Shown here piece by piece: positions 26,285 through 36,544 of a DNA stretch of 64,000 nucleotides (position 1 is the first letter of the stretch; the number at the start of each line of letters is the position of its first letter). Location of the stretch: assembly GCF_016820445.1 (NCBI RefSeq), contig NZ_JADHDT010000004.1, positions 310,001 to 374,000 of the forward strand, given 5' to 3'. Position numbers and translations under genes: made by a program. The notes under the pieces were generated by a model that worked only from the letters and a program-made list of their open reading frames with translations, did not search any database and was not told the DNA's origin. This DNA comes from Sphingomonas beigongshangi (GTDB lineage Bacteria > Pseudomonadota > Alphaproteobacteria > Sphingomonadales > Sphingomonadaceae).

Positions 26285-26628
26285 CTAGGATTCAAGCTCG
26301 TTCAGAGCCAGAACGCCAAGGCGGTGGCTGCCGATGGCGGTGCTCCTCGTCACCGCGCCTGCGTCCACCAGCGCATCCAGCAGCTTGAGCCAGAAACCTC
26401 GTGGCGGCCACCGAATGAACCGATTGTAGACCCTCGTCGCGGGCCCGTACTCGGCCGGCAATCGCACCAGCGACAGCCGATCTTGAGCACATGCAGGATG
26501 CCGGAGATCACCCGCCGATCGTCCACCCGTCGCGCTCCAGGCTGATCCTTGGGCAGGTGCGTCACGATCGCCGCCCACGCTTCATCCGACAACCAAAACA
26601 GCGCGATGCCCGCACTTCCGTGACCCAC
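26285..26628 (-). pseudogene. remnant of an IS5-family transposase (frameshifted and truncated)
   Basis: Two overlapping frames together spell the N-terminal part of an IS5-family (DUF4096) transposase: ALFWLSDEAWAAIV, DQPGARRVDDRRVISG and VLKIGCRWCDC in the first frame, then PAEYGPATRVYNRF and GFWLKLLDALVDAGAV in the second. The frame change is at about 26455, where the intact family sequence would have one more C before the PAEYGP codons. After STAI the protein leaves the family sequence and stops, so the DDE catalytic part is missing. No terminal inverted repeats or target duplication were found. It is a decayed insertion between hsp20 and pyrG. Confidence 0.8.
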
Positions 26629-26685
26629 GCCTACAGTGGATCAGGAAAAACGCCCCCCATTCAACCCGCTGATTGGGTTTGAGCC

Positions 26686-28320
26686 CTAGACCAGGCGGCT
26701 CTGCTTTACCGCAGCCGCGATGAAGCTCGCGAACAGCGGGTGGGGATCGAACGGCTTGCTCTTCAGCTCTGGATGGAACTGCACCGCGACGAACCAGGGA
26801 TGATCGGGCCGTTCGACGATTTCCGGCAGCGTGCCGTCGGGCGACATGCCGCTGAACACCAGCCCGCCCTTCTCCAGCGCGTCCTTGTAGTGCGTGTTCA
26901 CTTCGTACCGATGGCGGTGGCGCTCATGGATCGTCGTGCCGCCATAGATCGATGCGACGACCGAATTGCCCGCAAGCGCGGCCTCGTACGCACCCAGCCG
27001 CATCGTGCCGCCCAGGTCGCCCGACGCCTCGCGCTTCTCGAGACCGTCACGCCCCATCCATTCGGTGATTAGACCGACGACGGGTTCCTCGGTCGGGCCG
27101 AATTCGGTGGAAGATGCCTGCGCGATACCCGCGAGATCACGGGCCCCCTCGATACAGGCCATCTGCATGCCGAAGCAGATGCCGAAATAGGGGATTTCGC
27201 GCTCGCGGGCGAACCTCACCGACTTGATCTTGCCTTCCGCGCCGCGCTCGCCGAACGCGCCCGGCACGAGGATCGCATCGCATGGCTCGAGCTGCGCGAC
27301 GATCTCGTCCGCGTCATTCTCGAACAGTTCCGCATCGATCCAGCGGACATTGACCTTGACCCGATTGGCGATGCCGCCGTGGACCAGCGCCTCGTTCAAG
27401 GACTTATAGGCATCCTGCAGCCCGACATATTTGCCGACCACGCCGACCGTCACCTCGCCCTCCGGATTGGTCAGCCGGTCGACGATATCGGTCCAGCGCG
27501 ACAGGTCCGGCGCCGACGAGGGCGTGATGCCGAACGCGCGCAGCACTTCCGAATCGAGGCCTTCGCCGTGATATTGCAGCGGCACCGCATAGATGCTCTT
27601 CGCGTCGAGCGCGGGAATGACCGCGCTTTCGGGTACGTTGCAGAACAGCGCGATCTTGGCCCGCTCCGACGGCGGCAGCGGCTTCTCGCAGCGGCAGACG
27701 AGTACATCGGGCGCGACGCCGAGCGCGGCGAGCTCGCGCACCGAATGCTGCGTCGGCTTGGTCTTCAGCTCGCCCGCAGCGGAGATATAGGGCACCAGCG
27801 TGACGTGGATGCTGATCGCGTTGCCGCGTCCGACCTCGTTCTTCAGCTGGCGAATCGCCTCGATGAACGGCAGCGATTCGATGTCACCGACCGTGCCGCC
27901 GATTTCGCACAGCACGAAGTCCAGATCGTCGGTTTCCGCCTTGGCGAAGGCCTTGATCGCGTCGGTGACGTGGGGGATCACCTGCACCGTCGCGCCGAGA
28001 TAATCGCCACGCCGCTCGCGCTCGATGATCGTCTTGTAGATGCGGCCCGAGGTGACGTTGTCCGACTGGCGAGAGGCGACGCCGGTGAATCGCTCATAGT
28101 GGCCAAGGTCGAGGTCGGTCTCCGCCCCGTCGTCGGTCACATAGACCTCGCCATGCTGATACGGGCTCATCGTGCCCGGATCGACGTTGAGATAGGGATC
28201 GAACTTCCGGATCCGGACGCGATAGCCGCGCGCCTGGAGCAGAGCTGCGAGAGAGGCCGCCATAAGGCCTTTGCCGAGCGACGAAACCACGCCGCCGGTG
28301 ATGAAAATATACCGCGCCAT
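26686..28320 (-). CDS. pyrG: CTP synthase
   Basis: A 544-residue cytosolic enzyme converting UTP to CTP with ATP and glutamine. The N-terminal synthetase domain begins [18 protein letters not shown] with the P-loop, followed by [20 protein letters not shown] and [12 protein letters not shown]. The class-I glutamine amidotransferase domain (from about residue 290) has the nucleophile Cys in [11 protein letters not shown] and the closing His-Glu in [10 protein letters not shown]. Length and order are those of the whole family. It lies 89 bases behind secG on the same strand, a pairing often seen in alphaproteobacteria. Confidence 0.98.
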   Translation of the reverse strand: MARYIFITGGVVSSLGKGLMAASLAALLQARGYRVRIRKFDPYLNVDPGTMSPYQHGEVYVTDDGAETDLDLGHYERFTGVASRQSDNVTSGRIYKTIIERERRGDYLGATVQVIPHVTDAIKAFAKAETDDLDFVLCEIGGTVGDIESLPFIEAIRQLKNEVGRGNAISIHVTLVPYISAAGELKTKPTQHSVRELAALGVAPDVLVCRCEKPLPPSERAKIALFCNVPESAVIPALDAKSIYAVPLQYHGEGLDSEVLRAFGITPSSAPDLSRWTDIVDRLTNPEGEVTVGVVGKYVGLQDAYKSLNEALVHGGIANRVKVNVRWIDAELFENDADEIVAQLEPCDAILVPGAFGERGAEGKIKSVRFAREREIPYFGICFGMQMACIEGARDLAGIAQASSTEFGPTEEPVVGLITEWMGRDGLEKREASGDLGGTMRLGAYEAALAGNSVVASIYGGTTIHERHRHRYEVNTHYKDALEKGGLVFSGMSPDGTLPEIVERPDHPWFVAVQFHPELKSKPFDPHPLFASFIAAAVKQSRLV

Positions 28321-28409
28321 GGGAAGAAACGCCTAGCTTGGATGGGGGGCAAACGACAAGAGCGCGCGCCACGGGGACGCGCGTTTATGCGGCGAACCGC
28401 AGAACGGTC

Positions 28410-28790
28410 TTAGCGGGCGAGCGGGACCGCGCCGTTGTCGGCGGGTGCGGTCGCCGGAGCGACGCCGTTCGCGGGCACCGGCGCGGCATCGGCCGGCGCG
28501 TTCGGCACCGCGTCCTGCCGCGGCGCGGGAACCGTCCGGGCGAGCGAGGTGTCGATCGTCTGCGTCTTGCTGCTCGCCGCGAGGAAGGCGAGCGCGATCG
28601 ACATCGCGACGAACAGCGTCGCGAGGATCGAAGTCATACGCGTCAGGAAATCGGCCGCGCCGCGTGCCGACATCAGGCCGGACGGGCTGCCGCCCATCCC
28701 GAGGCCGCCACCCTCCGACCGCTGCATCAGGATCACCGTCACGAGCGCGGCGGCGATGATGGCATGGACGACGAGAAGGAAGGTGAACAT
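28410..28790 (-). CDS. secG: preprotein translocase subunit SecG
   Basis: A 126-residue inner-membrane protein that assists the SecYEG channel during protein export. It has the two SecG helices: MFTFLLVVHAIIAAALVTVIL at the start and MTSILATLFVAMSIALAFLA at about residues 52-72, with the hallmark loop QRSEGGGLGMGG between them. The C-terminus is a long Ala/Pro-rich extension common in alphaproteobacterial SecG. Start 28790 is chosen because the first helix begins there. It is followed by pyrG. Confidence 0.95.
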   Translation of the reverse strand: MFTFLLVVHAIIAAALVTVILMQRSEGGGLGMGGSPSGLMSARGAADFLTRMTSILATLFVAMSIALAFLAASSKTQTIDTSLARTVPAPRQDAVPNAPADAAPVPANGVAPATAPADNGAVPLAR

Positions 28791-28985
28791 CGAGAGACCC
28801 GAATTGTCGGTGAAGGCGCGCACATAAGCGGGAAGCGCGGGAGGATCAACCGGGCGTCCGCATACCCTGCCGTCGCCCGGTCGCGCGGCGTCCCTGTCGT
28901 TTCGTTAATTTTCTGCGGAAACCAGCGGCAACGCGCGGCGTTATGAACGCGAAACGACGCCCGGAAACGGCGCAGATGCGGGTAT

Positions 28986-29366
28986 TTGCACGTGGGAACA
29001 GCTGCTCAGTCCTTGTCGACGTGGATGACCGCCCTGGTCGATTACGTCCGGTCCGGCGAGCCGGATCTCACCAACCGGCAAATGGCGTTGCTCTTGCTGG
29101 TCTATCTGAATCCCGGCCCCCATACGGTGCGCGGTCTGGCGCGCGCATTGAACGTATCGAAGCCCGTCGTCACGCGCGCCTTGAATAGGTTGGGCGCGCT
29201 CGGCTATCTGCGCCGCCAACGTGACGACAGCGACAAGCGCAACATCTTCGTCGCGCGTACTTCCGAAGGGGCAGAGTTTCTTGAAGAGTTCGGGCATTTC
29301 CTCGGCGACGCCGGATCGCCAGCCCACCGCGGCGGCGCCCTCCAGCCAGCCCGACTCGGCGCGTAA
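28986..29366 (+). CDS. MarR-like winged-helix transcriptional regulator
   Basis: A protein of about 113-126 residues with a winged-helix DNA-binding domain of the MarR type: the helix-turn-helix is GPHTVRGLARALNVSKPVVTRALNRL, followed by the wing GYLRRQRDDSDKRNIFVARTSEGAEFL. It is shorter than classical MarR proteins and lacks most of the C-terminal dimerisation helix. The start is uncertain: TTG 28986, GTG 28992 or ATG 29025 are all possible and none has a strong ribosome site. The gene's end overlaps the proposed start of the SH3-domain gene, and argC and the Entner-Doudoroff genes follow, so it is a candidate regulator of that cluster, which is inference only. Confidence 0.8.
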   Translation: MHVGTAAQSLSTWMTALVDYVRSGEPDLTNRQMALLLLVYLNPGPHTVRGLARALNVSKPVVTRALNRLGALGYLRRQRDDSDKRNIFVARTSEGAEFLEEFGHFLGDAGSPAHRGGALQPARLGA

Positions 29367-29673
29367 GGCCTTCGCGCTGACCGGACGGTCGGTCGTGCTT
29401 GATCCCCGTACGCATGCCGTGCGCGGTGACCTGGCCGACGTGCGCCTCGCCGATCAGGTGTTCGCGCCGCATTATGCCGCTGCCCTGCCGACCGTCGTGA
29501 CGTCGCAGGCGACCTTGTACGGGGATCGCACGCGCAGCGAGCCGATCGGCGAGATGAAGGCGGGTGACGCCTTCGAGGTGCTCGAACTGGCCGGCGATCA
29601 CGCTTGGGGTCGCGCACCCGCCACTGGCCTTGTCGGCTATGTCGACCGGACCGTGCTGGACTCCGCGGCGTGA
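29281..29673 (+). CDS. SH3-domain protein (NlpC/P60-peptidase N-terminal-like, catalytic part absent)
   Basis: A protein of about 130 residues. The C-terminal part (YGDRTRSEPIGEMKAGDAFEV then HAWGRAPATGLVGYVDRTVL) is a bacterial SH3-like domain. The upstream stretch RSVVLDPRTHAVRGDLADVRLADQVFAPHYA is what usually precedes SH3 and an NlpC/P60 cysteine peptidase in sphingomonads, but here the protein stops right after the SH3 part. No signal peptide is visible. TTG 29281, with AAGGGG about 10 bases upstream, overlaps the MarR gene by 86 bases; GTG 29395 is the alternative. The stop overlaps the argC start (GTGA). Confidence 0.65.
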   Translation: MKSSGISSATPDRQPTAAAPSSQPDSARKAFALTGRSVVLDPRTHAVRGDLADVRLADQVFAPHYAAALPTVVTSQATLYGDRTRSEPIGEMKAGDAFEVLELAGDHAWGRAPATGLVGYVDRTVLDSAA

Positions 29674-30608
29674 GCGTCTCCGTCTTCATCGACGGTGCGG
29701 TCGGCACGACCGGGCTCGACATCCGCGAGCGCCTGGCGGGGCGGACCGACCTTGCCGTCGTCACGCTCGACGAGGCGCGCCGGAAGGATGCGGCGGCGCG
29801 CGAGGAGGCGCTGAACGACTGCGACATCGCGATCCTCTGCCTGCCCGACGACGCTGCGCGCGAGGCGGTCGCCCTCATTCGCAACGACCGCACGCGCGTG
29901 ATCGATGCGTCGACCGCCCACCGCGTCGCGGAGGGCTGGACCTATGGTTTCGCGGAGCTGGAGCCGGATCAGGCCGATCGGATCGCGGCGGCCCGGTTCG
30001 TCGCCAACCCAGGTTGCTACCCGACGGCTTTCCTGGCGCTGGTGCGGCCCCTGGTCCGCGCCGGCCTGGTGCCCCCGGACTGGCCGCTGTCGTTCAACGC
30101 CGTGTCGGGCTATTCGGGCGGCGGCAAGGCGATGATCGCGGAGTTCGAGGAAGGCGCGACGGACACGGCCTTTCGGGCCTATGCGCTCGGCTGCGCGCAC
30201 AAGCACCTGCCCGAAATGCGCGCGCATGCCGGATTGACGCATCCGCCGATCTTCGCACCGGCCGTCGCCCGGCTTTTGCGCGGCATGCTCGGCGAGGTGC
30301 CCCTTCCCCTCCTGCATCTGCCCGCGGCGCCGACCCTGGCGGACATCGAATCGGTGCTGAGGGAGGCCTATGCGGCGAGCCCGCTGGTCCGCGTGATGCC
30401 CGGCGACGTCGCGACCGCGGTGATCGAGGAGCACGCCGGCACCGACGGCATGAGCCTGCGCGTCTGCGGCAATGCGGGCACCGGGCAGGCGCGACTGGTC
30501 GCGACGCTGGACAATCTGGGCAAGGGCGCCGGCGGTGCCGCGGTACAGAATCTCAACATCATGGCCGGCCTCGATCCGCTCGCCGGCCTGACCCTGACGA
30601 AGGAATAG
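29670..30608 (+). CDS. argC: N-acetyl-gamma-glutamyl-phosphate reductase (type 2)
   Basis: A 312-residue NADPH-dependent enzyme of arginine biosynthesis that reduces N-acetylglutamyl phosphate to the semialdehyde. The N-terminal VFIDGAVGTTGLDIRERL binds the cofactor, FVANPGCYPTAFLA carries the catalytic Cys, and YSGGGKAMI and LPEMRAHAGL are family motifs. The short form without a long N-terminal domain is the type-2 ArgC. The GTG start at 29670 overlaps the previous stop (GTGA). Only 4 bases separate its stop from the start of zwf, so an arginine gene appears to sit at the head of the Entner-Doudoroff operon. Confidence 0.94.
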   Translation: MSVSVFIDGAVGTTGLDIRERLAGRTDLAVVTLDEARRKDAAAREEALNDCDIAILCLPDDAAREAVALIRNDRTRVIDASTAHRVAEGWTYGFAELEPDQADRIAAARFVANPGCYPTAFLALVRPLVRAGLVPPDWPLSFNAVSGYSGGGKAMIAEFEEGATDTAFRAYALGCAHKHLPEMRAHAGLTHPPIFAPAVARLLRGMLGEVPLPLLHLPAAPTLADIESVLREAYAASPLVRVMPGDVATAVIEEHAGTDGMSLRVCGNAGTGQARLVATLDNLGKGAGGAAVQNLNIMAGLDPLAGLTLTKE

Positions 30609-30612
30609 CGAC

Positions 30613-32076
30613 ATGCAGCGCAATCCCGTTGGCAAGCTCCTGCTGTTCGGCGCGACCGGCGATCTCGCCAAGCGGATGCTGCTGCCCTCGCTGTACGGCC
30701 TCCACGCCGACGGGCTGCTGCCCAAGGACCTGACGATCACCGGATCGGCGCGTGGCGACATGGACGACGACGGCTATCGCGACGTGGTCAAGAAGGCGCT
30801 CGACGAGTTCCTGCCGGCGGATCGCAAGGACGAGAGCGCCCTCGGCACCTTCATGGAGCGTATCCAGTTCCAGCCGGCCGACCTGTCCGACCCGAACAGC
30901 TTCCAGCCGCTCGCCGACAAGATCGGCGACATCTCGGGCGGCCTCGCCATCTACCTGTCGACCGCGCCGTCGCTGTTCGAATCGGCGGTCGAGGGACTGG
31001 AGAAGGTCGGGCTGACCGGATCGACTGTCCGAATCGCGCTCGAGAAGCCGCTGGGCTACGACCTTGCCTCGTCGATCGAGATCAACGACACCGTCGCGCG
31101 CGCCTTTCCGGAGGACCGGATCTTCCGCATCGACCATTATCTGGGCAAGGAAACCGTCCAGAACATCCTGGCGCTGCGCTTCGGCAATTCGATGTTCGAG
31201 CCGATCTGGAACGCGCAGGGTATCGACAATGTCCAGATCACGATCGCGGAGACGGTCGGGCTGGAGGACCGTGCCGGCTATTACGAAGGCGCGGGTGCGC
31301 TGCGCGACATGGTCGCCAATCACATGCTGCAGCTCGTCGCGCTGATCGCGATGGAGCCCCCCGCCCTCTATGACGGCACCGCGATCCGCGACGAGAAGGC
31401 GAAGGTGTTCCGCTCGCTGCGCCAAATCAGTCCGGAGGCGGTCCAGTCGTGCACCGTCACCGGCCAGTATGAAGAAGGGGCCGTCGGCGGCAAGGTCGTC
31501 AAGGGCTATGACGAGGAGCTCGGCTACGACAGCGACGTGGAGACGTTCGTCGCGATCAAGGCGTTCATCGACAACTGGCGGTGGCAGGGCGTACCCTTCT
31601 ACCTGCGCACCGGCAAGCGCATGGCCAAGCGGCGCAGCGAGATCGCGATCCAGTTCAAGCCGGTACCGCACTCGATGTTCTCCGGCCGCGGCGGGATCCT
31701 TCAGCCCAACACGCTGGTGATCCGCCTCCAGCCGGAGGAATATATCCAGCTGCTGGTGATGACCAAGGAGCCGGGGCTCGATCGCGACGGGCTGCGCCTG
31801 CGCGAAGTCCCGCTAAACCTCAGCCTCGACGCGGAATTTGCCGGCACGCGCCGCCGGATCGCCTATGAGCGGCTGCTGCTCGACCTGATCGAAGGCGACC
31901 AGACACTGTTCGTCCGCCGCGACGAGGTCGAGGCGCAGTGGAAGTGGATCGATGCGATCCGCGCCGGCTGGGCGGCGAACCAGACCAAGCCGAAACATTA
32001 TGCCGCCGGCACCTGGGGTCCGGCCGGCGCCATCGCGCTGACCGAACGCGACGGCGTGACCTGGCAAGACGATTGA
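30613..32076 (+). CDS. zwf: glucose-6-phosphate 1-dehydrogenase
   Basis: A 487-residue cytosolic enzyme oxidising glucose-6-phosphate with NAD(P)+ to 6-phosphogluconolactone. The cofactor-binding motif LLFGATGDLAKRM lies at residues 9-21 and the active-site signature RIDHYLGKE at about 175. Further blocks IALEKPLGYD and LRTGKRMAKR are typical. Full normal length. It opens the run zwf-pgl-edd-glk-eda, with pgl starting 115 bases later after a repeat-like hairpin element. Confidence 0.98.
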   Translation: MQRNPVGKLLLFGATGDLAKRMLLPSLYGLHADGLLPKDLTITGSARGDMDDDGYRDVVKKALDEFLPADRKDESALGTFMERIQFQPADLSDPNSFQPLADKIGDISGGLAIYLSTAPSLFESAVEGLEKVGLTGSTVRIALEKPLGYDLASSIEINDTVARAFPEDRIFRIDHYLGKETVQNILALRFGNSMFEPIWNAQGIDNVQITIAETVGLEDRAGYYEGAGALRDMVANHMLQLVALIAMEPPALYDGTAIRDEKAKVFRSLRQISPEAVQSCTVTGQYEEGAVGGKVVKGYDEELGYDSDVETFVAIKAFIDNWRWQGVPFYLRTGKRMAKRRSEIAIQFKPVPHSMFSGRGGILQPNTLVIRLQPEEYIQLLVMTKEPGLDRDGLRLREVPLNLSLDAEFAGTRRRIAYERLLLDLIEGDQTLFVRRDEVEAQWKWIDAIRAGWAANQTKPKHYAAGTWGPAGAIALTERDGVTWQDD

Positions 32077-32080
32077 CCCA

Positions 32081-32158
32081 CGTGTTCCTGCGGACGCAGG
32101 GACCCAGAGTGATCAGCCGGGCCGCTCGTGGCCCTGGGCTCCTGCCTTCGCAGGAGCG
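32081..32158. repeat. REP-like intergenic element with paired hairpins
   Basis: Between zwf and pgl lie two related hairpins: CCTGC/GCAGG at 32087-32100 and CTCCTGC/GCAGGAG at 32139-32156. The flanking stretches GGGACCCAG and CCCTGGGCTCC are also partly complementary, so the whole can fold into one larger structure. Palindromic pieces of the form TCCTGC-GAAGG-CAGGA are common in sphingomonad intergenic regions. Dispersed copies elsewhere in the genome could not be checked. Confidence 0.55.
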
Positions 32159-32191
32159 CGGCAGCGCGTACTGCCGGGATGGAGAAGCATT

Positions 32192-32896
32192 ATGACCGAG
32201 ATCGAATGGTGGGACTATGACGACGCGGGCGAACTCGCCGAGGCGATCGCCGGCGACATCCAGTTCGTCATCGAAAGCGCGATCGATGCACGCGGCTCCG
32301 CGGTCATCGCGCTGGCGGGCGGCAAGACGCCCTTCCCCGCCTATGAGAAGCTGGCGCAGGCCAAGCTCGACTGGAAGCGCGTGACGATCGTTCCGGGCGA
32401 CGAGCGGATCGTACCGCTCGGCGATCCGCTGTCGAACGTCACGCAGCTCGGCAAGCTGTTCATCCCCAAGGGCGCGCGTGTCATCCCGATCGTCCCCAAG
32501 CAGACCGAGGACTATAAGGCCGCCGGCCGTTCCGCCGACGCGCTGATGCAGGACCTGCACTGGCCGCTCGACCTGTGTCTGCTGGGGGTCGGCGGCGACG
32601 GCCATACCGCCTCCATCTTTCCAGGCCCCGATTTCGACGAGGCGCTGAACGGCCCCAAGGAGCGGCGCATGCTCGGCGTGATGCCCGATCCGCTGCCGCC
32701 GGAGGCGCCCGTCGCCCGCGTGTCGCTGTCGCGCGCCGCCATCGCCAGCGCGCGCGCGCTGATGATCGCGGTGACCGGCCAGGCGAAGCGCGATGTGATC
32801 GAAAAGGCCATCGACCAGGGGCCGTCCTCGCCCTATCCCATCGGTCGGGTACTCGCAGACGTCGAGCTGCCCGTCGACATCCACTGGGCTCCTTGA
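32192..32896 (+). CDS. pgl: 6-phosphogluconolactonase
   Basis: A 234-residue cytosolic hydrolase opening 6-phosphogluconolactone to 6-phosphogluconate, of the DevB/NagB-like type. Motifs are VIALAGGKTPFPAYEKLA (sugar-phosphate loop), VPGDERIVPLGDPLSN, and LLGVGGDGHTASIFPG with the catalytic His. Normal length for Pgl. It is flanked by zwf and edd in pathway order. Confidence 0.95.
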   Translation: MTEIEWWDYDDAGELAEAIAGDIQFVIESAIDARGSAVIALAGGKTPFPAYEKLAQAKLDWKRVTIVPGDERIVPLGDPLSNVTQLGKLFIPKGARVIPIVPKQTEDYKAAGRSADALMQDLHWPLDLCLLGVGGDGHTASIFPGPDFDEALNGPKERRMLGVMPDPLPPEAPVARVSLSRAAIASARALMIAVTGQAKRDVIEKAIDQGPSSPYPIGRVLADVELPVDIHWAP

Positions 32897-32931
32897 CCGG
32901 CGCCCCACCCTCTCGGACGGATTTCCTCCCC

Positions 32932-34743
<1,812 letters not shown>

Positions 34744-34847
34744 GATACGGGATTGCGCGTCTCCCATCGCCTGCGGGCGATGGTCTTCCCCGACCGAACG
34801 ATCGGCGGGAGGTGCGAGGCGCGGGTCGAGCCTTTAGGGAGGGATGA

Positions 34848-35819
34848 ATGCACATCGTAGCCGTGGACATCGGGGGGACGCACGCGCGCTTCGCGATCGC
34901 GGAGGTGGACGGCGGTCGCGTGACAGCGATCGGCGACCCGATGACGCTCAAGACGGCGGATCACGCCAGTCTCCAGACGGCGTGGCAGGCGTTCGCCGCG
35001 TCGCGGGGCGGCGTGTTGCCGAACGCGGCGGCGATCTCGGTCGCCTCGCCCATCACCGGCGACGTCATCCGCCTGACGAACAACCCCTGGGTGATCCGCC
35101 CGTCGCTGATCCCGGAGCGGCTGGGCGCGGACATCTATACCGTCATCAACGATTTCGGCGCGGTCGGCCACGCGGTGGCGCAGCTGCCGCAGGAGCATTT
35201 CATCCACCTCTGCGGGCCGGACATCCCGATCCCGACTGACGGCATCACGACGGTCTGCGGGCCGGGCACGGGCCTTGGCGTTGCGCAGGTGCTGAAGACC
35301 CCGGCCACCTATCACGTGCTTGCGACCGAGGGTGGGCACATGGACTTCGCGCCCCTCGACGCGATCGAGGATGCGATTTTGCGCCGCCTGCGCCGCACCT
35401 ATACGCGCGTGTCGGCGGAGCGCATCTGCTCCGGCCCCGGCATCGTCGCGATCTACGAGACGCTGGCGGAAATGGAGGCGCGCCCCGTCCCCAGCCGTGA
35501 CGACAAGACGATCTGGACGGAGGCACTCGACGGCACCGATTCGATCGCGCTTGCCGCGCTCGACCGGTTCTGTCTCTCGCTGGGCGCGGTCGCGGGCGAT
35601 CTCGCGCTGGCGCATGGTGCGAAGGGCGTCGTGATCGCCGGGGGCCTGGGCCTGAGGATCAAGGACAAGCTGATCCGCTCCGGCTTCGATCAGCGGTTCG
35701 TCGCCAAGGGTCGATTCCAGTCGATGATGGCCGGCCTGCCAGTCAAGCTCATCACCCATCCCCAGCCCGGCCTGTTCGGCGCCGCAGCCGCCTTCGCGCA
35801 GCAGCACACCGGCCAATAA
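34848..35819 (+). CDS. glk: glucokinase
   Basis: A 323-residue ATP-dependent glucose kinase of the bacterial Glk family. The phosphate-1 motif AVDIGGTHARFAI is at the start, followed by AISVASPITGDVIRLTNNPW, NDFGAVGHAV (catalytic Asp) and GPGTGLGVA, then a C-terminal GVVIAGGLGLRI. An AGGGAGGG ribosome site supports the start. It makes glucose-6-phosphate for zwf, closing the route from free glucose; its place between edd and eda is consistent with that. Confidence 0.96.
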   Translation: MHIVAVDIGGTHARFAIAEVDGGRVTAIGDPMTLKTADHASLQTAWQAFAASRGGVLPNAAAISVASPITGDVIRLTNNPWVIRPSLIPERLGADIYTVINDFGAVGHAVAQLPQEHFIHLCGPDIPIPTDGITTVCGPGTGLGVAQVLKTPATYHVLATEGGHMDFAPLDAIEDAILRRLRRTYTRVSAERICSGPGIVAIYETLAEMEARPVPSRDDKTIWTEALDGTDSIALAALDRFCLSLGAVAGDLALAHGAKGVVIAGGLGLRIKDKLIRSGFDQRFVAKGRFQSMMAGLPVKLITHPQPGLFGAAAAFAQQHTGQ

Positions 35820-35830
35820 GGACGTACGCC

Positions 35831-36436
35831 ATGACCGAAATCGCCACCATCATGCAGACCAGCGCCGTCATCCCGGTGCTGGTGATCGACGACGCCGCCA
35901 CCGCGCGACCGCTGGCCGAGGCGCTGGTCGCCGGGGGGCTGAAAGTGCTCGAGGTGACTCTGCGCACCGGTGCCGCGATGGAAGCGATCGCCGAGATGAA
36001 GACGGTTCCCGGCGCGATCGTCGGCGCGGGCACGGTCGTCAACGAACGGCAGGCGCGCGACGTCATCGATGCGGGCGTCGAGTTCATCGTCTCCCCCGGC
36101 CTGACCGAACGTCTGGCAAGGCCGATCATCGACGCGGGCGTCGCCTATCTGCCCGGCACCGCCACCGCGGGCGACATCATGCGCGGGCTCGACCTTGGCC
36201 TCACGCACTTCAAGTTCTTTCCAGCTGAGACCTCCGGCGGGCTGAAGGCCTTGAAGGCGCTCGCCGCCCCCTTCTACCAGTGCCGCTTCTGCCCGACGGG
36301 AGGCATCACCGAAGCGAGCGCGCCCGACTGGCTGGCGTTCGATCCGGTATTGTGCGTCGGGGGCAGCTGGGTCACGGGCGGCACGATGGCCGAGGTCGAG
36401 GCGAAGGCGCGGGCGGCGAGCGGACTGCGCCGCTGA
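35831..36436 (+). CDS. eda: 2-dehydro-3-deoxy-6-phosphogluconate aldolase
   Basis: A 201-residue class-I aldolase that cleaves KDPG to pyruvate and glyceraldehyde-3-phosphate. Motifs: VIPVLVIDDAATARPLAEAL, LEVTLRTGAAMEAI, VGAGTVVNE, ISPGLTE-like IVSPGLTERLA, and THFKFFPAETSGG with the Schiff-base Lys in KFFPAE. Length is normal. It begins 11 bases after glk and is the last gene of the operon, which carries all five enzymes of the Entner-Doudoroff route from glucose. Confidence 0.97.
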   Translation: MTEIATIMQTSAVIPVLVIDDAATARPLAEALVAGGLKVLEVTLRTGAAMEAIAEMKTVPGAIVGAGTVVNERQARDVIDAGVEFIVSPGLTERLARPIIDAGVAYLPGTATAGDIMRGLDLGLTHFKFFPAETSGGLKALKALAAPFYQCRFCPTGGITEASAPDWLAFDPVLCVGGSWVTGGTMAEVEAKARAASGLRR

Positions 36437-36544
36437 CGGGGCATGACGGCTTCGACCCGGGTTATCCGCCCGCTTTACGGCTGAAATGTCCGGATGACCG
36501 CCTTCCCGATGCCCCGCCCGGCCATCGGGACGGCGGACGTCCGC

